Of a stretch of DNA of 64,000 nt, positions 14,936 to 22,185 are shown one piece after another. Position 1 is the first letter of the stretch; each line of letters begins with the position of its first letter. The position numbers were made by a program, and so were the translations under genes. The notes under the pieces were generated by a model, which was given only the letters and a program-made list of their open reading frames with translations, had not been told where the DNA came from and did no database searches. The DNA lies in assembly GCA_963664625.1 (NCBI GenBank), contig OY761541.1:372001-436000 (forward strand), read 5' to 3'. Source of the stretch: CBDCFV01 sp963664625. Lineage in GTDB: Bacteria > Chloroflexota > Dehalococcoidia > Lucifugimonadales > UBA3495.

Positions 14936-15265
14936 ATGGCGGAACCCATCGAAGTAACCGAGGCCAATTGGGAGGAGCAAGTCCTCCAGTCAGACGTGCC
15001 TGTGATGGTGGATTTCTGGGCCGAGTGGTGCGGCCCCTGCAAGATGATCGCCCCTTCGGTGCATGACATGGCTGTGGAATACGACGGCCAACTGAGCGTA
15101 GGCAAGCTGGACGTGGACAACAGCCCCCAAATCGCCATGCAGTACGGCGTCCGCAGCATCCCCGCGTTGATTTTCTTCAAGAACGGCCAGCCCGTCGACC
15201 AGATAGTCGGCGCGGTCCCCAAGGGCCGGTTGAAGCAGAAGATTGACGACGTCCTGGGCGACTAG
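14936..15265 (+). CDS. trxA: thioredoxin
   Basis: A 109-residue thioredoxin, a cytoplasmic disulfide reductant. The active site WCGPC falls at residues 31-35 (Cys32, Cys35), exactly as in the E. coli protein, preceded by MVDFWAE; the cis-proline is in RSIPALIFF. The start at 14936 is fixed by GGAGG at 14926-14930; an ATG 18 codons upstream has no ribosome site and would add a non-homologous tail. It is a monocistronic unit closed by a terminator. No thioredoxin reductase is nearby. Confidence 0.96.
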   Translation: MAEPIEVTEANWEEQVLQSDVPVMVDFWAEWCGPCKMIAPSVHDMAVEYDGQLSVGKLDVDNSPQIAMQYGVRSIPALIFFKNGQPVDQIVGAVPKGRLKQKIDDVLGD

Positions 15266-15294
15266 GCAGACCGGAGCCGACCCCGGTATCGAGG

Positions 15295-15324
15295 AAAAAG
15301 ACTGGCGGATATGCCAGTCTTTTT
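15295..15324. terminator. bidirectional rho-independent terminator after trxA
   Basis: AAAAAGACTGGC (15295-15306) pairs with GCCAGTCTTTTT (15313-15324) around a six-base loop; a T tract on both strands makes it work either way. Confidence 0.88.
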
Positions 15325-15374
15325 CTTTCGGGAGTACGGTCAGGGTTCTTTAATTGTCAACAGGTGGAACCGCG

Positions 15375-15437
15375 CCCGTTCGTGGTGAGCTTGTCGAACC
15401 ATGAACGGGCAGCCCTTCGACAAGCTCAGGGCGAACG
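15375..15437. repeat. inverted repeat of the TTCGACAAGCTCAGG type
   Basis: Two inverted arms, GTTCGTGGTGAGCTTGTCGA (from 15379) and CTTCGACAAGCTCAGGGCGA (from 15415), flank ATGAACGGGC. This is a dispersed intergenic palindrome of a family different from the TTCCCGC one, and is common in many bacterial genomes. It occupies the gap between the trxA terminator and the next gene; a TATAAT box follows at 15474-15479. Confidence 0.7.
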
Positions 15438-15529
15438 TGACCGCTCATGGTGAGCGGGCTGAGTCTGCCGGTATATAATAACCCCGCTTTCCGTAACAGA
15501 TACGCCCCCAACGGTGCATGGAGGACATC

Positions 15530-16141
15530 ATGGCTTTGGAACTGAATCCCGGCCACACCGCCCTGCTGGTCATGGACTTTGAAAACGACATCGTCCATGA
15601 AGAGGGCGCATTCAAGGACTTTGGCTTCGCCCAGATGGTGAAGGACAACGACGTGCTGGGCAAGACCTCCGGGTTGCTGACCGCCGCCCGCAACGCCGGC
15701 GTCCTGACCATCTACGTATCGGTCAAGTTTCGCCCCGGTTACCCGGAACGCCCGGCCAACGCCGGACTGTGGCAGGGCCTGCACGCCGCCAACGCCCTTA
15801 TCGAAGGAACTTGGGGCGCGGCCATACACGATGCCCTGACGCCCCAGGAGGGCGAGCCCGTCGTTACCAAGCGGGGAGTCTCGGCCTTCACCGCTTCCGA
15901 CCTGGAGCCGATTCTCAAGAACAAGCGCATCGGCACCTTGTTGCTGGCCGGCGTGGCCACGAACTTCGTCGTCGAAGGCACCGCCCGCGAGGCCTCCGAC
16001 CGGGGCTACAACGTCGTGGTGGTCGGCGATTGCTGCGCCTCCGTCAGCCAGGAAGCCCACGACGCGGCGTTTATCTTCGCCCTCCCCTTCCTGGCCACCA
16101 TCTCCGACAGCTCGGAAGTGGCGGCTGCCTTGGCGGGGTAG
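15530..16141 (+). CDS. isochorismatase-fold cysteine-hydrolase family protein lacking the usual cysteine
   Basis: A 203-residue protein of the isochorismatase/nicotinamidase fold. The aspartate (LLVMDFENDIV) and lysine (VVTKRGVSAF) of the catalytic triad are present, but where the nucleophile normally lies in T-N-V-C-V-E-S-T this protein has TNFVVEGT: valine replaces cysteine. It may therefore act like the phenazine/enterobactin isochorismatases, which also lack the cysteine, or be inactive. The start at 15530 follows GGAGG at 15520-15524; an in-frame ATG four codons earlier overlaps that ribosome site. The next gene is tRNA-Sec. Confidence 0.85.
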   Translation: MALELNPGHTALLVMDFENDIVHEEGAFKDFGFAQMVKDNDVLGKTSGLLTAARNAGVLTIYVSVKFRPGYPERPANAGLWQGLHAANALIEGTWGAAIHDALTPQEGEPVVTKRGVSAFTASDLEPILKNKRIGTLLLAGVATNFVVEGTAREASDRGYNVVVVGDCCASVSQEAHDAAFIFALPFLATISDSSEVAAALAG

Positions 16142-16196
16142 GAGTGGCTGGGTTGGGGCGATGATAATTCCTACACCCCAATCGGCCGTTCGCCCA

Positions 16197-16221
16197 GTCA
16201 TTCCCGCCTGCGCGGGAATCC
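16197..16221. repeat. dispersed REP-like palindrome
   Basis: GTCA followed by the core TTCCCGCCTGCGCGGGAA, between the isochorismatase-fold gene and the tRNA-Sec promoter. Confidence 0.78.
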
Positions 16222-16231
16222 ACCCTTGGCG

Positions 16232-16260
16232 TTGACAGCCTGCCGAACTGCCGGTAAATT
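16232..16260 (+). promoter_or_regulatory. sigma70-type promoter for tRNA-Sec
   Basis: Perfect TTGACA (16232-16237), a 17-base spacer, and TAAATT (16255-16260), placing initiation about 20 bases before the tRNA. It is the best promoter match noticed in the window. Confidence 0.72.
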
Positions 16261-16287
16261 CTCCACGTACCGGTTTCGACCTATTAC

Positions 16288-16384
16288 GGGAGTGGATGGG
16301 GCCCGGTGGCTCTTGCGGACTTCAAATCCGTTATGCCTCGTGACGAGCGGGGTAGGTGGGTTCGACTCCCTCGCACTCCCGCCA
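16288..16384 (+). tRNA. selC: tRNA-Sec (anticodon TCA)
   Basis: A 97-base tRNA including an encoded CCA end. The anticodon loop CTTCAAA (16320-16326) presents TCA on the stem CGGA/TCCG. The acceptor GGGAGTG pairs with CACTCCC, followed by discriminator G and CCA (16381-16384). There is a six-pair D stem (GGGGCC with GGCTCT, two G-T pairs) and a long variable arm containing CTCG-TGA-CGAG. The T loop is TTCGACT. These are features of bacterial selenocysteine tRNA. Oddities: the eighth acceptor pair is G-G and the T stem has a T-T mismatch. It implies SelA/SelB/SelD elsewhere; none is in this window. Confidence 0.92.
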
Positions 16385-16406
16385 CTACTTTTCAGGTTGA
16401 GATTCA

Positions 16407-16436
16407 GCCTCCGGGAGCTTGCCCGGAGGCTACTTT
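16407..16436 (+). terminator. terminator after tRNA-Sec
   Basis: Nine-pair stem GCCTCCGGG (16407-16415)/CCCGGAGGC (16422-16430), six-base loop, then TACTTT. The T tract is weak. Confidence 0.72.
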
Positions 16437-16529
16437 AATGTCCCGGTTTCGCGTCCTGTTAACCGCGGTTGCCCAACTTCACTATGCCAACATATACTGT
16501 GCCACACTGGAACACAGGATCAGGAAGCC

Positions 16530-16778
16530 ATGAAGAACATCACCGTAACCGTGGACGACCAGACGTACCGCCTGGCCCGCATCAGGGCCGCCGAGCGCGG
16601 CACGTCGGTCTCAGCGATGGTCAGGGAATACCTTAAAAGCCTAACCGACGCCGAGCTCCCAGTTCGCAAGAGGACCCTCGGGGAAATTGTGGCATCAATC
16701 CAGGCCAGGGGCGGCGGAATCCGTTCTTCCGACAATCTGAGCCGAGAGGAACTGTACGACCGCAATGCGCTTCGTTGA
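16530..16778 (+). CDS. vapB: ribbon-helix-helix antitoxin (VapB-type)
   Basis: An 82-residue protein beginning MKNITVTVDDQTYRLARI, a CopG/Arc-type ribbon-helix-helix DNA-binding domain (strand ITVTVDD, helices DQTYRLARIRAAERG and SVSAMVREYLKSL), followed by a flexible C-terminal part that would wrap the toxin. It overlaps the VapC start by 14 bases. The start at 16530 is preceded by AGGAAG; an upstream in-frame ATG at 16419 would run back into the tRNA terminator and is not used here. The pair is expected to autoregulate its own promoter. Confidence 0.86.
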   Translation: MKNITVTVDDQTYRLARIRAAERGTSVSAMVREYLKSLTDAELPVRKRTLGEIVASIQARGGGIRSSDNLSREELYDRNALR

Positions 16779-17181
16779 CACCAACATACCAGTCTACGCG
16801 GTTAGCACACTGCCGGAGGATGCTGCCAAGCAACACACTGCCGAAGAACTCCTGTCCCAAGACGACTTGGCCCTTTCCGTCCAAGTGCTTGGCGAATTCT
16901 ACGTGCAGGTCACCAGGCCATCACGGCCCGGAGCACTGCTCCACCAAGAAGCTGTGGAGGTCATGGACTTGCTACAACACCATCATGTGCAACCCCTGAC
17001 TTCGGACACATTGAGAACAGCCCTTCGTTACCGGGAAACGTTCGCCCTTTCCTACTGGGACTGTATGGTCCTGGCCGCCGCCAAGCTCAGCGGCTGCGAC
17101 GCTGTACACTCGGAAGATTTCAACCACGGCCAAGACTACGACGGCCTTCAGGTCATCAACCCGTTCCACGGGCTTTCGTGA
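16765..17181 (+). CDS. vapC: VapC-type PIN ribonuclease toxin
   Basis: A 138-residue PIN-domain toxin. All four acidic positions are visible: FVDTN (Asp5), LGEFYV (Glu44 region), LSYWDCMVLAAA (Asp near 99) and HSEDFNHGQ (near 117). It is coupled to the ribbon-helix-helix antitoxin by overlap. VapC toxins cleave tRNA or rRNA; the location directly after tRNA-Sec may be chance. The target cannot be inferred. Confidence 0.9.
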   Translation: MRFVDTNIPVYAVSTLPEDAAKQHTAEELLSQDDLALSVQVLGEFYVQVTRPSRPGALLHQEAVEVMDLLQHHHVQPLTSDTLRTALRYRETFALSYWDCMVLAAAKLSGCDAVHSEDFNHGQDYDGLQVINPFHGLS

Positions 17182-17321
17182 AAAGCAAAACAAGTCTGGG
17201 CTTAACACCCAACGATAAGAGGAATAGCCGTGAGTCAAGTCGGTCGGCGGTCAACTACGTATACCGTGTTCCGGCCCACAAGGTGTCACGGGTGGCGTGA
17301 GGGTGTATCGACGGACATAAA

Positions 17322-17376
17322 TATAGCAAAGTTAGCCATATTATAAATTTTTTGTAATTTAGCTAATTTTGCTATA
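17322..17376 (+). promoter_or_regulatory. AT-rich 15-bp inverted repeat upstream of the AAA ATPase gene
   Basis: TATAGCAAAGTTAGC (17322-17336) and GCTAATTTTGCTATA (17362-17376) are inverted copies with one mismatch, separated by 25 bases of A/T-rich DNA that includes TATTATAAATTTTTT. The right arm ends ten bases before the start codon. It looks like an operator spanning the promoter, so the gene is probably tightly repressed. Confidence 0.6.
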
Positions 17377-17386
17377 AACTGGCGAC

Positions 17387-18583
17387 ATGGACCCTATACG
17401 CAACCCATACGCACCGGGGGCGGGAACTCCACCGCCGGAATTGGCCGGCCGTGATGAGATCCGTCGCACTGCCCACGTCGCACTAGAGCGCACCAGAATT
17501 GGACGCCCCAGCAAAAGCCTGTTGATGGTCGGCTTGAGGGGAGTAGGAAAGACCGTGCTGCTGGACCGCATCCGGGAGGATGCTGAAGCCGGAGGTATTT
17601 GCACCCTGCGGATAGAAGCTCCTGAAGGACGTTCCCTACCTTCGACTTTGGCGCCTCAATTACGCATTGCGTTGCTGAAACTGTCGAATAGAGAAGCGGC
17701 CAAGGACCTGGCGCAGCGTGCGCTTAGAGGGCTCGCAGGATTTGTTGGAGCCCTGAAGGTGAAGTATCAGGATATCGAGGTCGGCTTAGACTTTGACTCT
17801 GAGCCTGGATTGGCGGACAACGGGGATTTAGAGAGCGATCTGCAACAGTTGTTGGAAGCCGTCTGCGAGGCCGCCAGAGCAGATAACACCTGTGTAGGGA
17901 TCTTCGTCGACGAACTTCAATACGTGAAGGAGGATGAACTTGCGGCACTGATCACCGCATTGCACCGGGCTTCCCAACGGCAACTTCCCGTAGTAATGAT
18001 CGGGGCAGGTCTGCCCCAGGTACGAGGCCGCATGGGAAAGGCCAAGTCCTATGCTGAAAGGCTTTTCGAGTTCCCTGAAATTGGGCCTTTGTCCGATCAG
18101 GACGCAAGACTGGCTATTGCCAAACCAGCCACCGAAGAAGGAGTAGAGATAGAGGCCGCCGCCCTGGACGCTATCATATATCAAACTCGATGCTACCCCT
18201 ATTTTTTGCAGGAATGGGGCAAGCATGTATGGGACGTAGCCGAGAAGTCACCCATCACGATTTCTAATGTCGAAATAGCGTCTAAACAAGCCGTAGCCAC
18301 TCTCGACGAAAGCTTTTTCCTGGTAAGGTTTGACAGACTTACGCCATCCGAAAAAAGGTATGTGCGGGCGATGGCCCAGCTTGGAGCAGGACCCCACCGT
18401 TCAGGCGACATTGCCAATGAGCTTGAACGTCAAGTGAGTTCTTTGGCTCCGACCAGAAATCAATTGATCAACAAAGGTATGATCTGGAGTCCGAGCCACG
18501 GCGATACCGCGTTTACGGTTCCAATGTTCGACGAGTTCATGTTGCGCATTATGCCGGGCAATGACTGGCGCTCGCCCGCATAA
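17387..18583 (+). CDS. AAA-family ATP-binding protein (Orc1/Cdc6-like/AAA_16 type)
   Basis: A 398-residue ATPase. Walker A is GLRGVGKT (residues 49-56), Walker B GIFVDELQY near 168, followed by a sensor-like VVMIGAGLP and a C-terminal winged-helix-like region (SEKRYVRAMAQLGAG...SGDIANELER...LINKGMIWSPSHGDTAFTVP). This layout matches stand-alone ATPases related to archaeal Orc1/Cdc6 and STAND proteins, found as cargo of mobile elements and defence islands. Base composition looks more A+T-rich than flanking genes. The 15-bp inverted repeat upstream suggests regulated expression. Function is unknown. Confidence 0.8.
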   Translation: MDPIRNPYAPGAGTPPPELAGRDEIRRTAHVALERTRIGRPSKSLLMVGLRGVGKTVLLDRIREDAEAGGICTLRIEAPEGRSLPSTLAPQLRIALLKLSNREAAKDLAQRALRGLAGFVGALKVKYQDIEVGLDFDSEPGLADNGDLESDLQQLLEAVCEAARADNTCVGIFVDELQYVKEDELAALITALHRASQRQLPVVMIGAGLPQVRGRMGKAKSYAERLFEFPEIGPLSDQDARLAIAKPATEEGVEIEAAALDAIIYQTRCYPYFLQEWGKHVWDVAEKSPITISNVEIASKQAVATLDESFFLVRFDRLTPSEKRYVRAMAQLGAGPHRSGDIANELERQVSSLAPTRNQLINKGMIWSPSHGDTAFTVPMFDEFMLRIMPGNDWRSPA

Positions 18584-18653
18584 TCGACATAGGTCCCACC
18601 GTCTTGGCAAGTACGCAGGTTCCGTATGGGGCCTGCCGTGCGTCATCGGCCCT

Positions 18654-19205
18654 TCACTTGCTGGATGTTCCCCCTTGGGCCACTGTGTAGATATCCGGGA
18701 GATTCCGCCAGCGTTGGTCAAGATCGAGACCGTAGCCGACGACGAACTCATCGGGGATAATTAACCCCCGGTAGTTGGCGTCAATAGCCACAACCCGCCG
18801 GGACGGTTTGTCCAGCAGGCAGCACAGGGCGACCGAAGCCGGTCCACCTTCGCCAATCAATTCCATGAGCCGGGTGGCGGTCTGTCCGGTATCCAATATG
18901 TCGTCAACCAGGACCACATGCCTCCCCCGGACATTCAGAGACTGCACACCGAAGGTCTGCACATTGCCCGTGCTGTCGGTCTGGTGGTAGCTGTGTGCCG
19001 CCACGAACCCGACCTCAATCGGCTCCTCAATGGCCCGTACCAGATCGGCCATGAACATGAAAGCGCCGTTCAACACCCCCACCAGTAAAGGGTTGCGGTC
19101 CTTGTAGTCATGGCTTATCTCAGCCCCCAGACGGGCGACTGCACTGGCTATCGTGGCCTGAGAGTAGCGCAGGGACAAGTTCGCATCAGACATGAAACAA
19201 CTCAC
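18654..19205 (-). CDS. hpt: hypoxanthine phosphoribosyltransferase
   Basis: A 183-residue purine salvage enzyme converting hypoxanthine or guanine plus PRPP to IMP or GMP. The PRPP-binding motif VVLVDDILDTGQTA is intact, as are LLVGVLNGAFMFMADL and the C-terminal DEFVVGYGLDLDQRWRNLP. The start is either GTG at 19205 (AAGG five bases upstream) or ATG at 19193; both give a normal length. It is a single gene, convergent with the AAA ATPase gene. Confidence 0.94.
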   Translation of the reverse strand: MSCFMSDANLSLRYSQATIASAVARLGAEISHDYKDRNPLLVGVLNGAFMFMADLVRAIEEPIEVGFVAAHSYHQTDSTGNVQTFGVQSLNVRGRHVVLVDDILDTGQTATRLMELIGEGGPASVALCCLLDKPSRRVVAIDANYRGLIIPDEFVVGYGLDLDQRWRNLPDIYTVAQGGTSSK

Positions 19206-19417
19206 TGACCTTGGGAATTTGGTGTAACGGCTTGCGACCTGCGAGAGGCAACAGCGTATCCACCACCGCTACCATAGTCAATTTCCGCCCGCCCGAAGTC
19301 CCGACCGCCCGCCACGCTTTGACCGACGGAATCGATGGCGTGATGTATAATCCCGGCTTGAAGAAGTCCGCACTAAAGACGCTGCGGCGATTATAAGACC
19401 CCGGACGGAGGACCAAG

Positions 19418-20215
19418 ATGCCATACGAAAACCTGGCTATCGACCGGGATGGCCAGACCGGTGTCATCACGCTGAGCCGCCCTGAAAAGCTGAACGCCAT
19501 CAACCGCGAGCTTCACCTCGATATGATGGAGGCCTGTCGGGAGTTGCGGGACGACGACGGCGTCCGTGTGGTCATCTTCACAGGGAAAGGACGTGGTTTC
19601 TGCTCCGGGGCGGACATTACCGGCCAGAGCGAGAAGGACGAGCATCCCAGCCGGGCGGAACGGCTGGATGAATACAATTGGGTGGGTCGGCAGGCCATGA
19701 TGGTCTACCGGGGTCTGGACAAGCCGACGATCGCCGCCGTAAACGGCGTGGCCGCCGGCGCGGGAATGGGCTTGGCCCTGGCCTGCGATATGCGCGTCGG
19801 CTGCGAGAACACCCGGTTCAAGACCGTATTCATCGAGCGCAGCCTCAGCCCCGACTCGGGCCTGTCCTACTTCCTGCCCAGGGTCGTAGGCATAAGCCGC
19901 GCATTCGATCTTGTGTTCACCAGCCGCAACGTGGATGCCGACGAGGCTTACCGGATCGGCCTGCTGGACCGGCTGACCACCGCGGACAACCTGATAGACG
20001 AGGCCCTGGAACTCGCCCGGCAGATTGCCTTCTGGCCGCCGGTGGCCATGCAGATGTCCAAGCGGGCCATCCAGCGCGGCATGGAGACTGACCTGGAAGA
20101 CCAACTGGAATACGAGACCCACAGCATCGTATTCGCCCGGCGCGCTCCCCACGATGTCGCGGAGTCGGCCGCATCGTTCCGCGAGCGACGCCCGCCTGTA
20201 TTCACCGGGGAATAG
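19418..20215 (+). CDS. enoyl-CoA hydratase/isomerase family protein (PaaG-like)
   Basis: A 265-residue crotonase. The first oxyanion segment is GKGRGFCSGADI (near 51-62) and the second AAVNGVAAGAGMGLALACD (near 107). The active-site loop reads SLSPDSGLSYFLPRVVG; aspartate in PDSG, rather than glutamate, is typical of PaaG-type isomerases acting in phenylacetate or similar degradation. GGAGGAC precedes the start, and a TATAAT box lies at 19346-19351. The gene stands alone, so the substrate is not known. Confidence 0.9.
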   Translation: MPYENLAIDRDGQTGVITLSRPEKLNAINRELHLDMMEACRELRDDDGVRVVIFTGKGRGFCSGADITGQSEKDEHPSRAERLDEYNWVGRQAMMVYRGLDKPTIAAVNGVAAGAGMGLALACDMRVGCENTRFKTVFIERSLSPDSGLSYFLPRVVGISRAFDLVFTSRNVDADEAYRIGLLDRLTTADNLIDEALELARQIAFWPPVAMQMSKRAIQRGMETDLEDQLEYETHSIVFARRAPHDVAESAASFRERRPPVFTGE

Positions 20216-20447
20216 GGCAGGGCATCAGCAGAAAAAACATTTTCCGCACAACGAATCGGGAGTCAAAAGGATTCATTCAGGCCGTGACGATAAGGACAAC
20301 TGGAGAGGCCTGTAGAGACCAACCCGTACCCCACGGCACCCATGAATTAGGTTTGACCCGGCCTTATGGCGCCCCTTAACATTGACCAAGCAAGACAACG
20401 CCGGACGCAGAGGAAGAGACAACACTCTGCCGGGGAGCAAGTAACAG

Positions 20448-21134
20448 ATGACCACCGAAAACGTCATCCATACCACGGCAAGGTTCAGACTGCCTGACCC
20501 GCCGCCAAGAGAACCGGATGAAATGACCGCCTACGACCATGTCTACAAGCACGCCAGCCACACCGCCCTGGCCCTCCACTTCGGCAATCCCGAAACCACC
20601 CTGGTGGAATACGACCGTTGGATAATCGCCTCCCCCCAAGACAACCGGGCACGGGCCAGAAGACCCGACCTGCTCATCGCCTTCAGCGTGAGCCCGGCCG
20701 ACTACAGGGCCAGCAACGGCTACATCATCTCGGAACAGGGCAAGCCCCCCGACTTCGTGCTGGAGGTGGCCTCGGAGAGCACTGCCGAGGTGGACACCGG
20801 CCCCAAGCGGGACGACTACGCCGCCCTGGGCATCCCAGAATACTGGCGCTTCGACGAGACCGGAGAACACCACCTGACCAAGCTGGCCGGCGACCGACTG
20901 GCGGAAGGTCGCTACGAGCCCGTCACCGTCGAGACCCTCCCCGATGGGGCGCTCAGGGGCTACAGCACCGTCCTGGACCTCATCCTAGAATGGCGCGACG
21001 GGCAACTCAACTGGATCGACCCCAATACCGGGGAACACGTTCCCACCTTCCGACAGGAGCGGGAAGCCAGGCTGCAGGCCGAGGCCCGAAACCGTGAACT
21101 GGAAGAGGAACTCCGAAGGCTGAGAGGCGAATAA
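20448..21134 (+). CDS. Uma2-family putative endonuclease with C-terminal coiled coil
   Basis: A 228-residue Uma2/DUF820 protein of the longer type. It carries RRPDLLIAFSV (near 65), PPDFVLEVASEST (near 100) and the lysine-bearing KRDDYAALGIPEYWRFD (near 118), the family's D/E/K catalytic-like set. Residues 200-228 form a charged coiled coil (RQEREARLQAEARNRELEEE), suggesting oligomerisation. It resembles the protein at 31050 more than the tandem pair at 9956. The gap before it (20216-20447) holds no gene or recognised signal. Confidence 0.83.
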   Translation: MTTENVIHTTARFRLPDPPPREPDEMTAYDHVYKHASHTALALHFGNPETTLVEYDRWIIASPQDNRARARRPDLLIAFSVSPADYRASNGYIISEQGKPPDFVLEVASESTAEVDTGPKRDDYAALGIPEYWRFDETGEHHLTKLAGDRLAEGRYEPVTVETLPDGALRGYSTVLDLILEWRDGQLNWIDPNTGEHVPTFRQEREARLQAEARNRELEEELRRLRGE

Positions 21135-21296
21135 CCTGCCGGCTCACGTACCGGCAAACACCCCACCGCCCCGATAACACGCGACGCCCACGAACCAATC
21201 GGAACGGCTGGAACCCGCCGCTCCGCGGTACCGGAGCACATCGAAAGTTGACGGGCAGCGATCGGGATTTGCAAGACCTCACAGGAGCCTGAAACA

Positions 21297-22091
21297 TTGA
21301 ATCAACCAGACCTCAAGGCCTTGCGTGTCGCTCAGGCAACGCAAATGGTCGAGGAACCTGAACTGACCATCTTGTTCGGGTCAAGAGCAAGAGGAGACCA
21401 CGACGAACATTCCGATATAGACATCATGTTGGTCCAGCCCCTGGAGCCAAGCAGGGAGTACAAGGATATCGCCACCCGAAGAGCCGAGGACACAACGAAG
21501 GAAATCTACGGACACGTGGTGGCCGTGCAACTTGTCTGGCGAACCCTCGACGAGTTCAGAAAGCAGCGCAAGTACTCCAACTCCATCGAGACCCGAGCAG
21601 TAAAAGAAGGAAGGGTTATGTCCAGAAATCCGGGAAGTTACGCCGCTTACGAAGGCGATGAGACGGAACACCAACTCGACTGGTCTACATATGACCAACG
21701 CCTGAGACATGCCGAGATCCACCTCATCGGGTTCATCAACGACTGCCAAACGGGAATGGACGACATCCTGATAGGAAAAAGGGCACAGAACACCCTGGAG
21801 CACGGGATGAAGGCCCTGCTGGAAGCGCACAACGCTCAGTACAGGAATACCCACGACATTGGAGAACTCCTTGGCAACATACGCCGCAACGACACCGACC
21901 TGAGCGAATTTCGCCTCTCAATACCACCGGATGTGTATTCCGAGTACGAGGGCGAACGGGAGTACCGCCCCAGAACCCAGCCGACACTCTCGGAATTCCC
22001 CGACTTCCAAGAAAGAACTGTCACAGACACGGAGCGGATCATCAACCGTGCCAAGCAAGTCCGCTCCCAAAGAGAGGGCAGAAACTTCTGA
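21297..22091 (+). CDS. MNT nucleotidyltransferase-HEPN fusion protein
   Basis: A 264-residue single chain combining the two halves of an MntA-HepT toxin-antitoxin pair. Residues 1-110 are a minimal nucleotidyltransferase with an intact active site (FGSRARGDHDEHSDIDIML: GS and DxD). Residues 130-230 are a HEPN-like helical bundle (AEIHLIGFINDCQTG, KRAQNTLEHGMKALLEAHN, RNTHDIGELL). A canonical R-x4-6-H ribonuclease motif is not clear, so the HEPN part may be a substrate-binding rather than an RNase domain. The start is TTG at 21297, supported by AGGAG ten bases upstream. Confidence 0.8.
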   Translation: MNQPDLKALRVAQATQMVEEPELTILFGSRARGDHDEHSDIDIMLVQPLEPSREYKDIATRRAEDTTKEIYGHVVAVQLVWRTLDEFRKQRKYSNSIETRAVKEGRVMSRNPGSYAAYEGDETEHQLDWSTYDQRLRHAEIHLIGFINDCQTGMDDILIGKRAQNTLEHGMKALLEAHNAQYRNTHDIGELLGNIRRNDTDLSEFRLSIPPDVYSEYEGEREYRPRTQPTLSEFPDFQERTVTDTERIINRAKQVRSQREGRNF

Positions 22092-22185
22092 ACAACGTCC
22101 AAGATGTATAATCCACGTTAGCATCGCCGACCCCAGCGGCGCGATGATGGCATCAAACCACAATCCTCAAGGAGGTCCAGACAAT

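Noticed and set aside
16374..16436. Use of the ATG at 16419 as the vapB start
   Set aside because: It would place the antitoxin's N-terminus inside the tRNA-Sec terminator and add a non-homologous 37-residue leader.
21931..22185. An 85-residue N-terminal extension of the NHL protein
   Set aside because: It overlaps the MNT-HEPN gene, is not propeller-like, and GGAGG at 22171 fixes the start at 22186.
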